64,000 nt of DNA, taken from assembly GCA_009792885.1 (NCBI GenBank), contig WMCF01000015.1:15979183-16043182 (forward strand), in the 5' to 3' direction. The stretch is from Eremophila alpestris peregrina. Its lineage: Eukaryota > Chordata > Aves > Passeriformes > Alaudidae. Positions 25,401 to 40,400 of the stretch are shown here, one piece after another. Within the stretch, counting starts at the first letter, position 1, and every line of letters starts with the position of its first letter. The notes beneath the pieces are model-generated. The model saw only the letters and a list, made by a program, of their open reading frames with translations, was not told the DNA's origin and searched no databases. The translations under genes and the position numbers were made by a program.

Positions 25401-28400
25401 ATATTATATGGCAAACAGGGCTGTGTTCAAGTGGCTTGGTAAGAACTAGTAAGATAAAAAACCAGCTTAATTACTTTAAGCATCAGAATTTGATGTTCTT
25501 GTGGGTTTTTTTTGTCTTCAGGCAAAGCTGCTAGTTCCCATTCTCCATAAATAATCTTTGCAAATGCTCTGTAGGTAGTCTGAAAGAGTTAAAGATACTC
25601 AGGTTCTTTGAAAATAGCTATAGAAGTCTACAGCTCTCAGCTGTTTTGCACAGCCTGTTGCACAAGTGCTTTCATTTGCTTCAGTCTGAAGTTAGGCTAA
25701 TGAATTCCAGCTATTTTTCTGGAAGGATTTGAGGAGCTGTAAGGAGATTCCCTTAGTGTCAAGGAATATTTGCATGCTGCCTGTATTTGGCAGAACAGAA
25801 GGCAGGGTGGTGGATGCCTGATGAGAACAGTGTCCCAGTCTCCTCTGCCTAAACCTAAAAGAGGGACAGGTTGTTCCTTCACACAGTGATTGCATTGTAA
25901 AAGTACTGTTTTATACAACATACCTGTAATAGTAAAGCAATTTAATAATGATGCCCCTCCTCCAGTTTTCTGGTATATTTAGTAATGATACTTGGTTTTG
26001 AAATTTGGGTAGGTCATGTTCCCTTCTGAAGTGTATTCCTATTAATATAACTGAGACACTGGTTTTGAGTGTTGCAATGTCTTAAATTGAGTGCAGCTTG
26101 AGTTGAACAAGTGTGTAACCTGAAAAAAAGACTGCCCACTGCCTTTCCCATCCTTCAAAGCTAAAGGAAAACCAAAACTGCATAAAGCCTCACTAGAGAT
26201 AAACCACAGTGCCAGAGTAGGCCTAGTCTTTTCTGAGGAATTGTGGCCTTGTGTGGGGCATGCTCAGAATTTGAAGTGACTGAAATAAATCTGCTTAAGA
26301 ATCAGTGTTGCTATCTCAGTCCAAATCCTGGAGTAAACATCCCTAATTGAAATCAGAGTAAAATATTCAGCCTAAAATTTTGTCACTGGTGCTGTTCACA
26401 CCAAGAATGAGAACAGACTTCTGATTTTTTTCTGAATTTTGATGGAATGTAATTATCTAATTTCCTAAGAACTTGCTTCCCCTTTTTTTTTTTTTGCCTA
26501 CTTCTAAATAAAATATTTTACAAAAGATGTTTCAAATACTACCTACTTTATTAGGTTTCTCTTACCATGATGCATAGCCTCATTTTCTTTTCTTCAGTGC
26601 CAGGGTGCTCTGAAGACATTACAGCCAGGTGTCTATGTAGGGATAAGAGTTTACCAAAATTCTACCCAAGAGTGCAGCTCTGAGATTGAGAATTGTATTT
26701 AATAATAATGCTGGTGAAACTTTCTCTTTTGTTTCCGCTTTTAACATGGAGAGTTGTCATTTTATCAAGTTGCTTATATTGCTACAGGATGCAAAGGAAG
26801 AGGCATACAAAATGTTTCTTCTGAGTATTCTTTCATGAGCATTTTCTCTGAGGAACTGTCTGTCTGTCTGTCCTATTGACAGACATTCTTCATGAATTAG
26901 AAAAAGCAAATTGTGCATTAAACTCAGTATCTTTATCACACTGTGATGACTTCAATGTTCTTCATGTTTATATTTCCAACTCTAACTGGGAAATTACTTG
27001 AATTTTCAACTACTGGCAATAGCACTAGTGCCTAATATGTGATTAGTGAAGGGAACATTGAGTATGGCAAAAATGTCTAGAGTGAGTGCTGTTGGTGTCC
27101 TAACCAAGATATGCATCACTTTGAACATGAAAGCAAAAAATAATGGAAGTGAGATTTCTGGTGTGTCACTGCAATTGATGTTGTAACTTCAGTGAGACTG
27201 GGAAGTGTGCTCTTGGGAGCTATTACAGAAAACATGACCAGGCTTCTCCTGTGTCCCTCCTTGAGTACTCCTAGTTCTAATACACTGCTGAGTACTTGGA
27301 ATCAGATGAGCCTTTTCTCAAGGGAAGATTTGGATTATGATTCTTGTTAGAGTTAATGCTCAGCAGGAGCATTTTTTTACACAGAAGCCAAGTAAACCAG
27401 TTTGCAGCATCTTCCCTTTTTGAAGGGTTGAATTGTTGGTTGGTGTGTGTAGGTTTTTTGTTGGGTTTATTTGTGTTTTTAAAATCTTATTTCAAAATTA
27501 ATTAGAAGCTGTAACACCATTTTTGAGCAGTTGGTATGCCACATCTTTTAAAAGAAAAACTTTTCCTACTTTGTAGGAAATAGTGGGTTTATGTTTTAAA
27601 CAGTCTGGTCAAAAGTCTTCTATGACACTTGTTTTCTCACACTCATTTCAAAAATCTTCACCGCAAAATAATCAATGTTTGTGGTAAAATTTTCTTTTGC
27701 TTTTGGAGGATCCTGAAAGTATTTTGCTTTGTTTTATTTTTCCTTCATAGTGAACTCTTGGAGAAGTTGTGTCTTTCCTTGTATGATGTCCTGAGGCCAA
27801 TGATCATCCATGTCATTCACTTAGAGACACTTTCTGAACTCTGTGGGATTCTCAAAAACGAGATGCTTGAGGACCATGTACAAAACAATGGTAACTCACA
27901 GACTGAAGATGATTGTTTTTGAGTGTCTTCTTAACTGATAAAATTATTTAATTGCATAGTCAGAAATTCTAGATGCTTGTTTCTTTCTAGTAGATCTTAA
28001 CTTAAACTCATCTTTGACATGTTTGTGTAAAATTAATTATGCTTTTTCATTTTTAGTGAATGTCTGTATCTTTGGGTCTGTGCTTAGCATCATTTAAAGG
28101 AATGTACTGATGTTAGTTATGCTTTCTTTAGATTGTACAAATGCTAGCAAGCATCCACCCAGTGCATATGCATGCACCAGGATTGATTTAAATTAACTTT
28201 TCAAATGAATGAATTGCTTCACTTGGCCCTGCTAATGCATCATCCATGTAGAGCTTTCTTCATAATGATGATAAAACAAAGGAATGTAATTTTTTTTTCA
28301 ATTCTCCTTAGTGTCATGTTTCCCAGACTAGAAATTGTAACTTCAGCAGAGGAGTTAAGTAGCAGTGTAGATTTTAGAGTTTTGTAAGTATGCAGAGCTC

Positions 28401-31400
28401 AAAGTCTCAAAGGAGTGAGCCAACCTGGTGTCTCATTTCATAGTGTGACCAGTGCATAATGGAATCCTTTCACAGTCTTTATTGCACCAGGCAATAAATA
28501 GAAATCATCCTTGGTAGCTGCTACATCACCCACTGTAGCTCTTTGTCGCTGAAGCTGTGCCAGTAATCATGAAGAATTGTTCGCTTTCCTGGAAGTATAA
28601 TTTTAACACTGTTGGGAATGAACAAAAACTTGCTGACTTAATCTTTTGGCTTATGATAAGAAGTGTCTTCCTACTACTTAAATTTGGGCTGATACAATAA
28701 TTCTTAAGTTTGATGTGAGTTGCTTTGGTTCATCTGTTTTTATCAGCTCCCAACAGTCACACCACAGGTATTGTCTGTGATAGAACCAAAGCCACCTTGC
28801 TTTGTTGTTCCTACCAAAATTCCACTTAATGTACCCAGGTCTGAAATAATTAGAACCCTTAATTCTAAAAAGGTATCTGATGTCATCAATGAGAAGTTGC
28901 ATTTTCATAGCCTAATGAAAATCTGGGGAAGCCAAAGCAACTGCAGCATGGAGTTTGTAAATTCCTTGTTTGTCACAAATTTGCCTGCATGCCAGGTTTT
29001 TATGATCCTGTATGTGATACTTCAAACTTGTGTTTCTTGTTTTGTAATTAACAAGTGTGTTCCTTTCCTTACCTTTTCCAGCTGAACAGCTGGGTGCCTT
29101 TGCAGCTGGTGTCAAGCAGATGCTGGAGGATGTACAGGAGCGCCTGGTCTACAGGACACACATTTACATTCAGACCGACATCACCGGCTACAAGCCCGCG
29201 CCTGGCGACCTCGCCTACCCTGACAAGCTGGAAATGATGGAGGTACAGTCTCAGCTGGTTCATTACCCTTGGCTTTGTACATGCAGTGTATGCAGTTTTG
29301 CAGTCCAGTGCTTTGCAGCTTGGCCTTTCCTGTTCTTGTGGGTATTTAGCGTTACTGGCATTTTTAAATTGACACCTGCCGATGAAATTATGACCCTAAA
29401 CTAGATATCAACTTTTTATGTCAAACTGAGTGACAATGGCAATAGTTCTCACAGTTAACAGTTTTATCAAAATTTGAAGGTTCTGAATCTTTATTTACAT
29501 TTCTAAGTAATAGATATTACCCAATGTATTTTCCAGTTGAGCTAGAATTGAAAAGATGCTTTAGACAGTCCCAGTTAGCTGCAAGTTTGTTTTCAGACTT
29601 ACTGGTCAGCTAGCTTTTGGTAGGTGTTCACCCTGTGCTCAGGCAATGTGAGAGGAGACTTGCTTTAGATAATTTAGCATGTTGGCAATGGCTTCCAGAA
29701 GCCCTTTCCAAGTTCTTACCAGCATTAGCCATTTTTTTAGTCATTTCAAGCCCTTTGAGTCAATGTTCCTGTTGAAGTGGATCAAACTAATTCTACTTAC
29801 TTTAAAAGGTTAATACTGATGAAAAGGTTAATATTGATGAAAGTTTCAGAATTAAATTTCAGAAATAAAATTTCAGAAATAAAAAATGCCTGATGAGAAA
29901 CCTTTAATGGGTTTTTGACTAGGACAAGCTGCAACTGCATGAAGACTGCATGGAAGCAGTAAAGCACAGCAAAGATCCCCCTCTAAATCACTATTGCCAT
30001 TCACTTCATAATGGGAGGCCCAAGCTGTCAAAGGACTGAGGTGACTGACAATGGCCTTTCCAACATGGACTGGCAAGACCCAAGTTTTATTGCTGTATTT
30101 TGCTTTCCACCTAGCTGCCAGAAGAGCTGGTGGTGCTTAAAAATTGTAGGACTTAGTTCCAGCTGACCAGTTGGTAGAGAAGCTGCTGTTTGACTTTGAA
30201 ATCAGAACATTACTTAAGAAAACCACAGAATCCATCTGCCTGTCTATCTGTTTATCTAATCTCTCTCTCTCTCTCTTCCCTCTACCTACATACCTGCCTA
30301 AAATAGATGTATTTTGCTGTGGACTGAAAGAAATTAACATTGTGTAACTGTACCTTACTGTGCTCAATTCTTGCCTGCAAACAGACAAAGCACTGTGAGA
30401 AAATGATTAGTAGTGATCTGGTGTTAGTATGATATTGTCTTTATACACATTTAAAGCTTTTATTGTCCTACAGTTTGGCAATTTTGTGGGATATCCACAG
30501 GGTTTTCAGGTGTGAAGCTAGTGAGTTTGTTGATTACATGCTCTTTGTACTGAAAGTCTAAGGACTAATAAGCATCTTTAGTCAAGTGATTCTGCTGTTT
30601 GATCTGTATAAGACCTTATTTTCTAGCAAAGGTCCTATGGCCCTTCAGTTAAGGAAGAGAAAGTTCATTCCAAATTGAGAAATTAGGCTGCTTTTCATAT
30701 GTCCTTATAAGACTTCAGTTCTTGCTTGGTTTGAGATTCATTTTGCTGCTTGATTGCTTTTAAACCTCAAAACCTTGCTATTTAGAGAGACCTTCTCTCT
30801 TAGTAAATGCATTATTAAAATGTTAAAAGCACAGGGCAGAAATGTTTCTTGTGCTGTTCTGCTCAAATATTAATGCAGTTCTTTGCCCATTCTTGCCACC
30901 TCTTGTTGCTTTGAAGCAGACCAAGTAGTGGAAAAGGTTGAAGTGTGGAAATGTTAAACAATGTTAGGGGAAAGCTTTTGGTTGAACTCCTGCAGGGAAT
31001 AAAATAGAGAGTACTTTTGGGCCATCTGCCCAAACATACCATTTATGGAAATAAAGCCATCAAAAAAATAATCTGTTTAAAATCCAAGTAAGTGTTGAAC
31101 TGGGTTACCCTATTTTGAACTTTTCCTTCTAGATGGCTTTATAGGTCATCATTGAGAGATCAGTAAAACAGGTAAAATGGAAAGAACAGTGCTTTACACA
31201 GATACATATCTGTGAATCTTTATCATATTGCAATATTTCTGCTACTGTTTTGGAAACATCTGCCTATTTCTTCTAAATGTCTTCAAAACACTGGAAGCTG
31301 AGTGTAGCTGATTTCTTTTGCAATTCAGTATGCTTTTATCTGTTGTAACCAAAGCAGTATTATGTGATATTAAAATATTATTGTGTATCTTTCTTTGCAG

Positions 31401-34400
31401 CAAATTGCACAGAGTTTGAAAGAGGAACAGAAGAAGCAGCCGTCTGAAGCTTCATTTTCAGATGTCCAGCTAGAAGATCCTGAGTCCTCCAGCTTAGTTA
31501 AATCTGGTATGAAATACATCTCACATTGTCAAATTAATGCATAAAGCTCATGGAATGCGAGCATTAACTTGAATCATCTGTGAGAAACTTGCATGTATCT
31601 TAGAGGGTTATTTTCCTAGACAAATTCATAAGCAATTTTGAGAGGTGAACTTTGTCTCAAAGTTGTAGTTTTGTGTTTTTTATGAGAAACAGCCTAATCT
31701 TGTTCTTTTGGTGCCATTTCTTTTTGCTTCCAGTGCAGTCCATTATGTGAAGCAACTACTTTTGCAGCTAACAGCATCTATTGTACTTTGTATAAACCTG
31801 AGATTTTGTATTCTCCACTGAAAATATCTCTGCCATCAAGATGTGTAATGTGTACTTGAGGATGCTTTTGTTTGTTAGCTGTGCTAAGATGAGAAAGGTG
31901 ATTTGGTGTGTCAGTCACGTCTCTTAAATTATAGGTATTTACAATAATTCAGAATTTAGTCCTTGACATTTTAAACATGTGACCCATGTGTCTGTAAATT
32001 ACAGCAAAGTAGATTCAAATTTCAGAAAATGTGGCTGTTCTGATGCCAGTCATTTGAGTGTTACAAATTTTTAAATTACTGCCGAAGATCCATGAAGAAT
32101 TTCTCCTTTTATTTTATCCTTGTTCAGAGTGGTACAGTGTTATTTCCCCTACAGCGTCTTTCTCAGCTCTTGATCACTTGTTTCTTGTATTCTTTTTGAT
32201 TACATGGTAGTTTCTTGCTTTTGGCTTGGAAGGTCTGCAGAGGTGTTTCTAGCTGGTCTCCACAAATCCCACTGAGAATGGAGGTTATTGTACTTCCCCA
32301 GGTGTATGGAATTTGCAAGTCCTGTAAATCTCACCTGCACTCAGGAAATGGAAGGAGCCTATATGATATAATTTGAAGATATGTGTCTGAGATAATTGGG
32401 ATTATTTGCCCTTCACAGGTGCCTCTCTCCCATTTCAGTACCTGCAGGAGTAGCTGAAGTGACTAATAAATAGCCTGGGAATCTCAAACTGATAGCATAA
32501 GATTTTACTAATTTTTCTAATTACTGTGACAATAAATTTGTAGTTGGAAAAAGTCAAAAGATACTACTAGATTATTTCAGAAGATTTCTGCACTGATCAT
32601 ATAAACACAAGTGCATTTTCCATCAGTAGGTGAAACTACAAAATTTTTACTTTTTTTAAATGGTTGGTGTTTGAAATTAGAGTTCTGATGCTATTGACTC
32701 AGCTGTTTCTCAGCTTGATTTAAGGACAAAATGAAAACAGACTTCTGTCTGTCAGGTAAAATTGTGAAAATCAATTTTGAGCATACAGAATTATTATGAA
32801 GGCTAGCCAGGAGGAGCACTTTTTAATGTTTGCAACAACCTCGTGGCAAAATTTGTTTTGCTGTTATTTTTACAGTTATTAAAATTATGTTTAAACCCTA
32901 TATTTTCTGCAACTGTTTAATCCAGGTAGGACTATCCCCAACAGAAAGGAAAGCTTGAAGAAATAAAATAGACTGTTTTTTTCCTTTTTTTTCCAAGTAT
33001 TTCCTGTAATTCCATGATCTCTAACCATTTCGTTTTCCACTTTTCTCATGTGCTATTTTTTTCAGTAACTGATGGATCATTTCAGCTGTTTAGCTGAGTG
33101 GGAGTGTCATTGGAGACATGCCTGTAAAACTAACTCATTAAGAAAGGTCGAGCTGGGCCACCCCTGAAAGCAAATTCATGTCTCTCACAGGCTTTTGGTC
33201 TGTTCACATCAAAAATCTAGTAATGACCTGCTCAGAAGGACAAAAAAAAAGTTAACATGTTTGGATAGTAAAATGTCATATTTCTGTGTAGAGAGTATGA
33301 AGTGCAGTTGATATTACACAGTCTCCTTTGGTTGAAAGGACAGGTGGGCAAGTTTTTAATGTGTGTATTTTGCTTTTAAACAGGTTCAGCTGAATCCCTT
33401 AATCCCAGGCATCAGAGCACGATTTCACCTGCAGATCTGCATGGAATGTGGTACCCTACTGTCAGAAGGACTCTAGTGTGTCTCTCCAAACTGTACAGAT
33501 GTATAGATGTATGCAAAAATTTCTTTATCTATTTTTTTAGGTGAAGTTATAAAGTGTGTAGAACACCATGTCTAAATATTTTAATATAAACTAGGAACAG
33601 ACAATTACTGGCCTCTAATCTCTTGGTCTTTCTGCTGCTATTTTTATGTGAAACAAGTGAACTGACAAATTTAGGTCATCATTTCCAAGACAGTTTTAAA
33701 TTTGTAGAATTAGAAAAATGGCACTGATTTGTACATCTATTGCTTTTGCTGTTACACAAATAATTCAGTGTCTGATGTTCAAGATACTGGTCCCACCAAA
33801 GATGAGGGGTGAATAGGACAAGAAAAAATAAAAGTTCTGGGTTGACTACAGGGATTGATTTTATTGCTGAAATTACTGGGTGAATGTGTTTGTGTGATGT
33901 CTCTGGTCTTAAAAATGGTGACTTTGCTGCTTCTACATTTTGAAAAGGTTGTGCAATTTTTTGTGGCACATCTCTTCATGTTCCAAAACATGGGAACACA
34001 TTTCTAAAGGTTTAAGACAGTGGAAATCTTCATGTCTAGCAGCAACAAAAGCAGTGTTTAACCCACATTTCAAGACTTTCCCATTAGAATCTGTTTAGTG
34101 TCGCTCACTTAACAGCATATAAGGCTGATAAATCTCTGAGGAAACTAATGCAAGTGGTTTTGCTTTTCTGCATGTGTTGTATCTTTATTGGATACATTTA
34201 ATGGAAATCAAAATATCTTTGATAGGTGTTACATGAAACTCCTGCTAAGATGCTATTGCTAAAAAAGAAGCTGGAAAATACTAATGCTTCATTGCTTAAA
34301 ATACCAATCCCACTAAAGATAGATGAATATTTTGTCCTTGTTTTTAGCTAGAGCTTTGTAAATGAGGTGATTTCTGCATTGTTTGCAAGGCTCGTTTACA

Positions 34401-37400
34401 GTGTGTCTGCACAGACGTTACTTAGCTTTCCCCTGAGACACTGTAGCAGAACTGGTACCCCTTGCCTTCACCCCGTAGATTAGTGAAGACATGAATGAAG
34501 TGGTGCTGGCAAGTCTGCGGCACTCAGGGCTCTCCTGTGCCCTGTTGCTGTGCTGGTGGGGGTGTGAGCTGTGTTCCTATGGCTGGCTGTGCTGTAGGAT
34601 CATATTACTGCCACTTAAGGACTTGTTCTGTGTCCCCTGGGCCATGGCAGCTGTCATGTCTGTTTACTAAGCTGTCACAAATGGGAGGTGATTTGAGTCT
34701 GCCTGAGGTTAGGCTCACTCGAGTGATCTCCTGTCTGTTGCAGATGTAGCTGGCTCACGCAGGTGTCACCCTGACACACAGAGATGTGTCTGGTCAGGTT
34801 ACCCAGCACACACCATTCATGCTGTTGGCTCTGAGTGTGTGAGGTGTCACTGACCTTGTCACTACCCCGGTGCCAATTCAGAGGTGCAGGGTGAGCAAGG
34901 TGTGCTTGTGCGGGTGCCTGCATCCAGCCTGAGTGCTTGTAGGAAGCTTTTGTAAGTGAATGCTCCATCCTGTGTCACTGCATTTAGCCAACATGTTTAT
35001 AGCTAGTTAATCTGGAAGTTTATAGGCTGGTAAACACATAGTTCACATGGTGCAACTCTTAAAATTCTGCCTAAGCTTTGCTAACACCTCTTTTGTTGGT
35101 CTGATTTCCTTTTCCCTGCAGAGGGCAGTGTTTCAGGGATTATCGCAAGAGGCCTTATCTGCCTGCATCCAGTCGCTGCTGGGAGCTGCTGATTCCATCA
35201 GCAAAAACAAGGTCAGAATCTGTGCTTTGGGTATGATTTCCACAACCCCCAGCCCCTTGTATACCTAAAGTCATGAAGCAGCAGTTCAGAATTCTGTTAA
35301 AATCTTAGCCAAAGCATGTTGCTCTGCTCCCAGAGACTTGATGGATTTGCCAGTTCTTAGTTAGGGTTAATGTATTGCAGGACAAAGATAATGATTCAAA
35401 TGCTAGCCTGTCTGAAAAGGTGGAATACAGCAATTGTGTTTACAGGCTGCTATAACTCATGGGAATTCAGTGAAGTGATGCTTAAAGAGAAATTTCTGCT
35501 AGAAGACTTTGCTCTCTCTATTTTCACTGCCTGTTACTCTTTTCTCTTTTCCTCTTCCTCCATTGTTTGAATTTTCAAAAATCTTTCTAATTTACATTCA
35601 CTGCTCAGAACTTTATTATCAAAAGATTTTATCTCATGTGTTGCTCAGAATTCAATGCAGATTCATCAAGTCATTTAAACTTTACTACGTTTAAGTAGTC
35701 AGAGTAAACTTTCCTGTCACAGTTCCTTTAAATCCTGTAGTAATTTGCTAATTCCTAGCAGCCAGGAAGTGAGCTAAAATAAAAGTCTTACTAGGCTAAA
35801 ATGGTTGGATTTTTATAAGCAATAAATACTTAGTAATGAAAAAGGTTTTAGTTCCGATGGGAAATGATCTGCTTTAAAGTATCTCTTTTGAGTGTCCTTT
35901 GAAAAATATCTGTTAAACATAGCATCTCTAAAAATAAATCCAAGCTACACTTCCCTTAAGCTTGAGCAGATAACTATTTCCTGTGTAACTGATGCAGAAT
36001 TCTACAGTTAAATACCAGTTCCAGCACTGTATATCTGGCCAGCATTGGCTTAAAAGTTTTGCAGAGAATGAAACTTGTCCTGCAATTAACCCTAAATAGG
36101 TTGGCCCAGAACTAGGATCTCTACCACTTCGTTCTTGATGCATTTTAATTTAGTGTTATCTGGTGAAATGATGCATATAAGTATTAAAAAAAAAAAAAAG
36201 CCAAACCCAAACAACTCAAGAAATCTTTTCCACCACTCATTTTTAGTGAAATTTTTATTTGTTGAAACTGCAGATTTAAATCTGATTTCTTCTTTTCTGT
36301 TTTATTTAACATTATATCAAGGAAAGTTCTCCTCCAGCTTTCAAAAGCAAATTTTGATTCTGGAGTCCTCCTTTTACCTCAATGAGACATGAACTTTAAA
36401 GATTAAAACCAGCATGCAATATAAAGCATGTAGCTAAAATAACAAGTCATGCAAAACTGATCATTTCGATGCTGTGAACTTGGTCTTCTTTTACTCTTTG
36501 TGTCTTTGCTGTACTGTTTGGAAATTAACTAAGCTTTGTGTTTAATGACATGAGAAAATGCATTGTAAGACCTTTGCAGAACAGCACAGTTAATCAAGGT
36601 TATTACAGGAGCATTAACTTTTTTTAGTCATTGTAATGATGAAAACAAATTTAGAACTTCATGTTTTTCCACCATAAATTATATGAATTACATAAAATAA
36701 TTCCTCTCTCTGAAGAAGAATAAATTTGTATCTTTCAAATAGTGGATACCTTTACTTAATGAGGACATTTAGTAATATGGCTGTGTAATCTAATTCTTCT
36801 AAGAAATGAGAATAAAGTCTGCTTCTGTAGTGCAGTGTATTAGGAATAGTACAGAAATGGGATTTGTTGATCCCAGAGTGTAGTTAATGATACTACAGAC
36901 TAATGGAAAAAGCTTGTTAACTAATAAAAGTGGAAATGCTGGAACTTTGCTCTTAATTTAATTGTTTCTTTTTTTTTTTTTTTTTTTTAACATGTAATGC
37001 ATATTCTTTCTCTTGTGCTGTAGACCCAGGTTGATGGACAGCTTTTCTTAATAAAACACCTTCTGATTCTTCGTGAACAAATTGCTCCTTTCCACACTGA
37101 TTTCACCATTAAGGAAATTTCCCTGGACCTTAAGAAAACTAGAGGTACTAAACAGTTGCTGGCTACAGAATGGGATGGAATTGTCTTCCCTTTGTGCCAG
37201 CAAAAATTTTGGGTTTATTTTATGTTCACTTGCAATGACCTGTATGCTTTTTCTAATCTCTTGCTTTGTTCCTAGCTTCTCTGAAAAAAACTGAAACCAT
37301 TCTCCTACTCAGGGCAATTCAAGATGTATCTAATGAATTCTTTATTTTGTATGAAACTCATTTGCCTGCTTTCACTGCTGACCTAACTCATTTATCCAAT

Positions 37401-40400
37401 CTTTTTTAAGAACAGCTAAGTAATCTACATTTCTGTTGCACAGAGATGTCTTTCCTCTTTTCTATCCTGTTAAAGGAATATCTATCCTTACTGCTGCTTA
37501 GCAGGTGAATTTAAAAATACATAGTCAAGTTAGCTAGAGCAAATTAAGATTTCCTGGACCTTTCTGTGAGGTTTTTGTTTTAAGAAGGATTTCTTACTTT
37601 GCAAGTTCTATAAACAGTATTGGTATTACGGTATTATGTAGCAAGCATGTCTCTTGTAGGAAAATAGAAGTAGTGGCCATGGTCATGGTTTTTGAACTTG
37701 TACTATTGTTCCCTTGTAAAATTCAGGAAAAAAAGCTCTCAATACAAAATTGAATTGTCATGCACTTTGCAAGTTGTAAGGATAATGGGAAAAATTATTA
37801 GAAGCATGTCAAGTTTCTCTTCTTCCATTCCAGAAGAGAAAGCTGAAGAAATAACTTCTCTTTCCTGCTAATATGCTGCAGTCTTAACTCTGAAGCAAGC
37901 ATTTCTTACACTAACCATTTCACTTGTTGCATTTGAACATCAATGAAACCTCCTTCCTGTTGAGTGGTTTCTAGTTGACTGGAGGTTGAAGGGCAAATAC
38001 ATCCTTTTGGTGTCTTGCCCTGGCTGACATAAAAGTTTGTTCTCCATCTTCATATAATGGAATAAATTTTTGTGCCAGCCAGTGCTTTGCAGGTGGTGGT
38101 GGTAAGTAGTGAAAAACACTTCCTTTATATTGGGTGGTGGTGGCAGTGGTGTTGAAAAGATGTATGCTGTGCTTAATTCTTACTGTGGTGTAGCATAGGT
38201 CAGTATATTTGGGATGAGTTCTAGAAGAAAACTAACATGGCTGATAGTTTTACTGTGTTCTAGTCCAGTTTCTGCACAGGTTTAAGATTTAATTTGGTAT
38301 TTACAGATGAAAGGATACTGCTTACTGTAGAAGTCATACTTTATTATAATTTCTTTGAAGTAGTAAAATGTTAAGATTCATGTAACTGAAATATTTGGTG
38401 GGAAAAAGGACTAGCTCATAGTCCTCTGATCAAAAATTTGGGAAATCTTTGGAATTTCTCAAAGTGCTGGTAAAAAATTCAGAGAACAAAACCAGTCTTG
38501 ATGTGTTCACCTTTCACTGCATAGGAGTGCAGATTCTTAGTTCAGTGCAAAACCTACAAACCTATATATTTGGTATTCTCTCTTTATTTGATGCCTAGAG
38601 AGCACTTCTTTTGTGTCTTTTTTCCCTCCTCCTGTTTTATACCTTTTGAAATGAAAAATAAAACCAAAACAGATGGATATTTAGGATGATAAATGGCTGA
38701 CAGTAGGGTAAAAAACTATACTGCAACTAATAATTTTCTTTTTCCCAATTTGACTAGATTTCAACATCCTGTTAATTTCAGTATCTTGTGTTAAGTACAG
38801 ACATTGTTGGTTTTCTTTCTTGAGACTTCTGTAGAGAACATAAACATGAATGTTTATCAACCTTGATGTTTTGTTGTTTAATCATAATTAAAACAGCTAA
38901 GCACAGAGGAAAAAAGTGCCAATTGGAAGTTATTTCATGCAACTGTAGTTGGTTTTCCCAGGCAATGTGTGCAAAATTTTGCATGTTGTTTGTAAATGCT
39001 TAACTAGCTTATGTAAAATTCTTCCACCTGCAGATAGAGTAACAAAAAGAGGAGAGCTCACACAGTTTTCATGCTCATAGCACTGCAGTTAATATCAGCA
39101 ACTTGTTAGTTTCTTGCAATGTATTTATCTGTTCAGACTAACTGTTAGGTACAGGTGTACCATAGGTGCCATTGAAAAGTAGTGAACTAAGCCTTGTGTG
39201 CTGCTGTGCACTTGTGCATCCACTCTGAGCAGTGCTAGAGTCATTAATGTTACAGTCATAATCATTCATGCTGGGCCATTTTTTATGCATAAGTGAGTGA
39301 TTAGAGTTTGTAGCTCCTGGAGCTGACTGGCATTGACTTACAGTGTGAGTGACTTTCTGATTCACAGATGCAGCATTTAAAATCCTGAATCCTAAGGCAG
39401 TTTCAAGATTTTTTAGACTAAACAGCAACAACGCCTTGATACAGTTCTTACTGGAGGTAATGCACAGTCTTATTGCATTAAGAAAAATTGGATCATTTAA
39501 GTGTGTGGTGATCTCTGGCAAGTAAAAAGAAGAGAATTGTTATTCTCTGTTCAAGGGTACTCCAGAAATCAGAGAACATTATATTGACTCCAAGAAGGAT
39601 GTAGATCGTCATCTGAAATCAGCTTGTGAGCAGTTCATTCAGCAGCAAACCAAACAGTTCATAGAACAGCTGGAGGAGTTCATGACAAAGGTACAAATGT
39701 GCTGTATGTTTGTTCAGCTAACTGAAGTACTGGTAGGATAAGGGAACTGGTGTTTAAATTGGGTGTATGACAAGCTGCTATAGTGCAGTGTGATTAACTG
39801 AAGATAATGTGCTTCCTTTAAGTTCCAACAGCAATTTTGCAGGCATTTTTGAGATTAATGGGTTAAAGGAACATGTCATAGTTTGTTTTTAAAAGCAACC
39901 CTTTTCTTTGATCAAGCAGCTTTAATTTTTCCTTGAATTGTAACAGGTGTGTGAAGGTTGGCAGGAGCTTTTCTTTTTGCAGGAGCTACTTTGACTGCAT
40001 TTGTAAACCTTCAAAAACAGTCTTGTGCCATGTGTGTTCTTGAGGGAGGTCTTAGAGTATTAGATGTCTTGTAACAATACATTTCTTTCTAGAACCTGCT
40101 TAGAGGTCAGGATTTCTAGGTATCTTGAGAAAACCTCACAACAGGATCTATTTTGAACCTTAGGTCCTGAGAATAAGTGACATGCCCTCTCAGAAACTGG
40201 TGCTACAGCATTGCAGGGACTGCAGATATTCCAGCTGCTGATTTTTTGAGAATTTAGAAGATTACAGTATTAAATTTACTCATGCCTGTCATGCTGGGAT
40301 AGGGGTCAGTGGCATGCCTAAAATGCAGATGGGTAACTGATGAGATTGATAGATTGTCTGAGTGATCTCAGTGATTCATTAGGAATCTGGGGAGTTTGAC

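Noticed and set aside
26853..26872. Short periodic repeats considered as a CRISPR-like array
   Set aside because: These are simple microsatellites without spacers, in a vertebrate intron.
27629..27922. 97-codon open frame
   Set aside because: This is COG3 exon 12 (27751-27890) read through into both flanking introns, not a separate gene.
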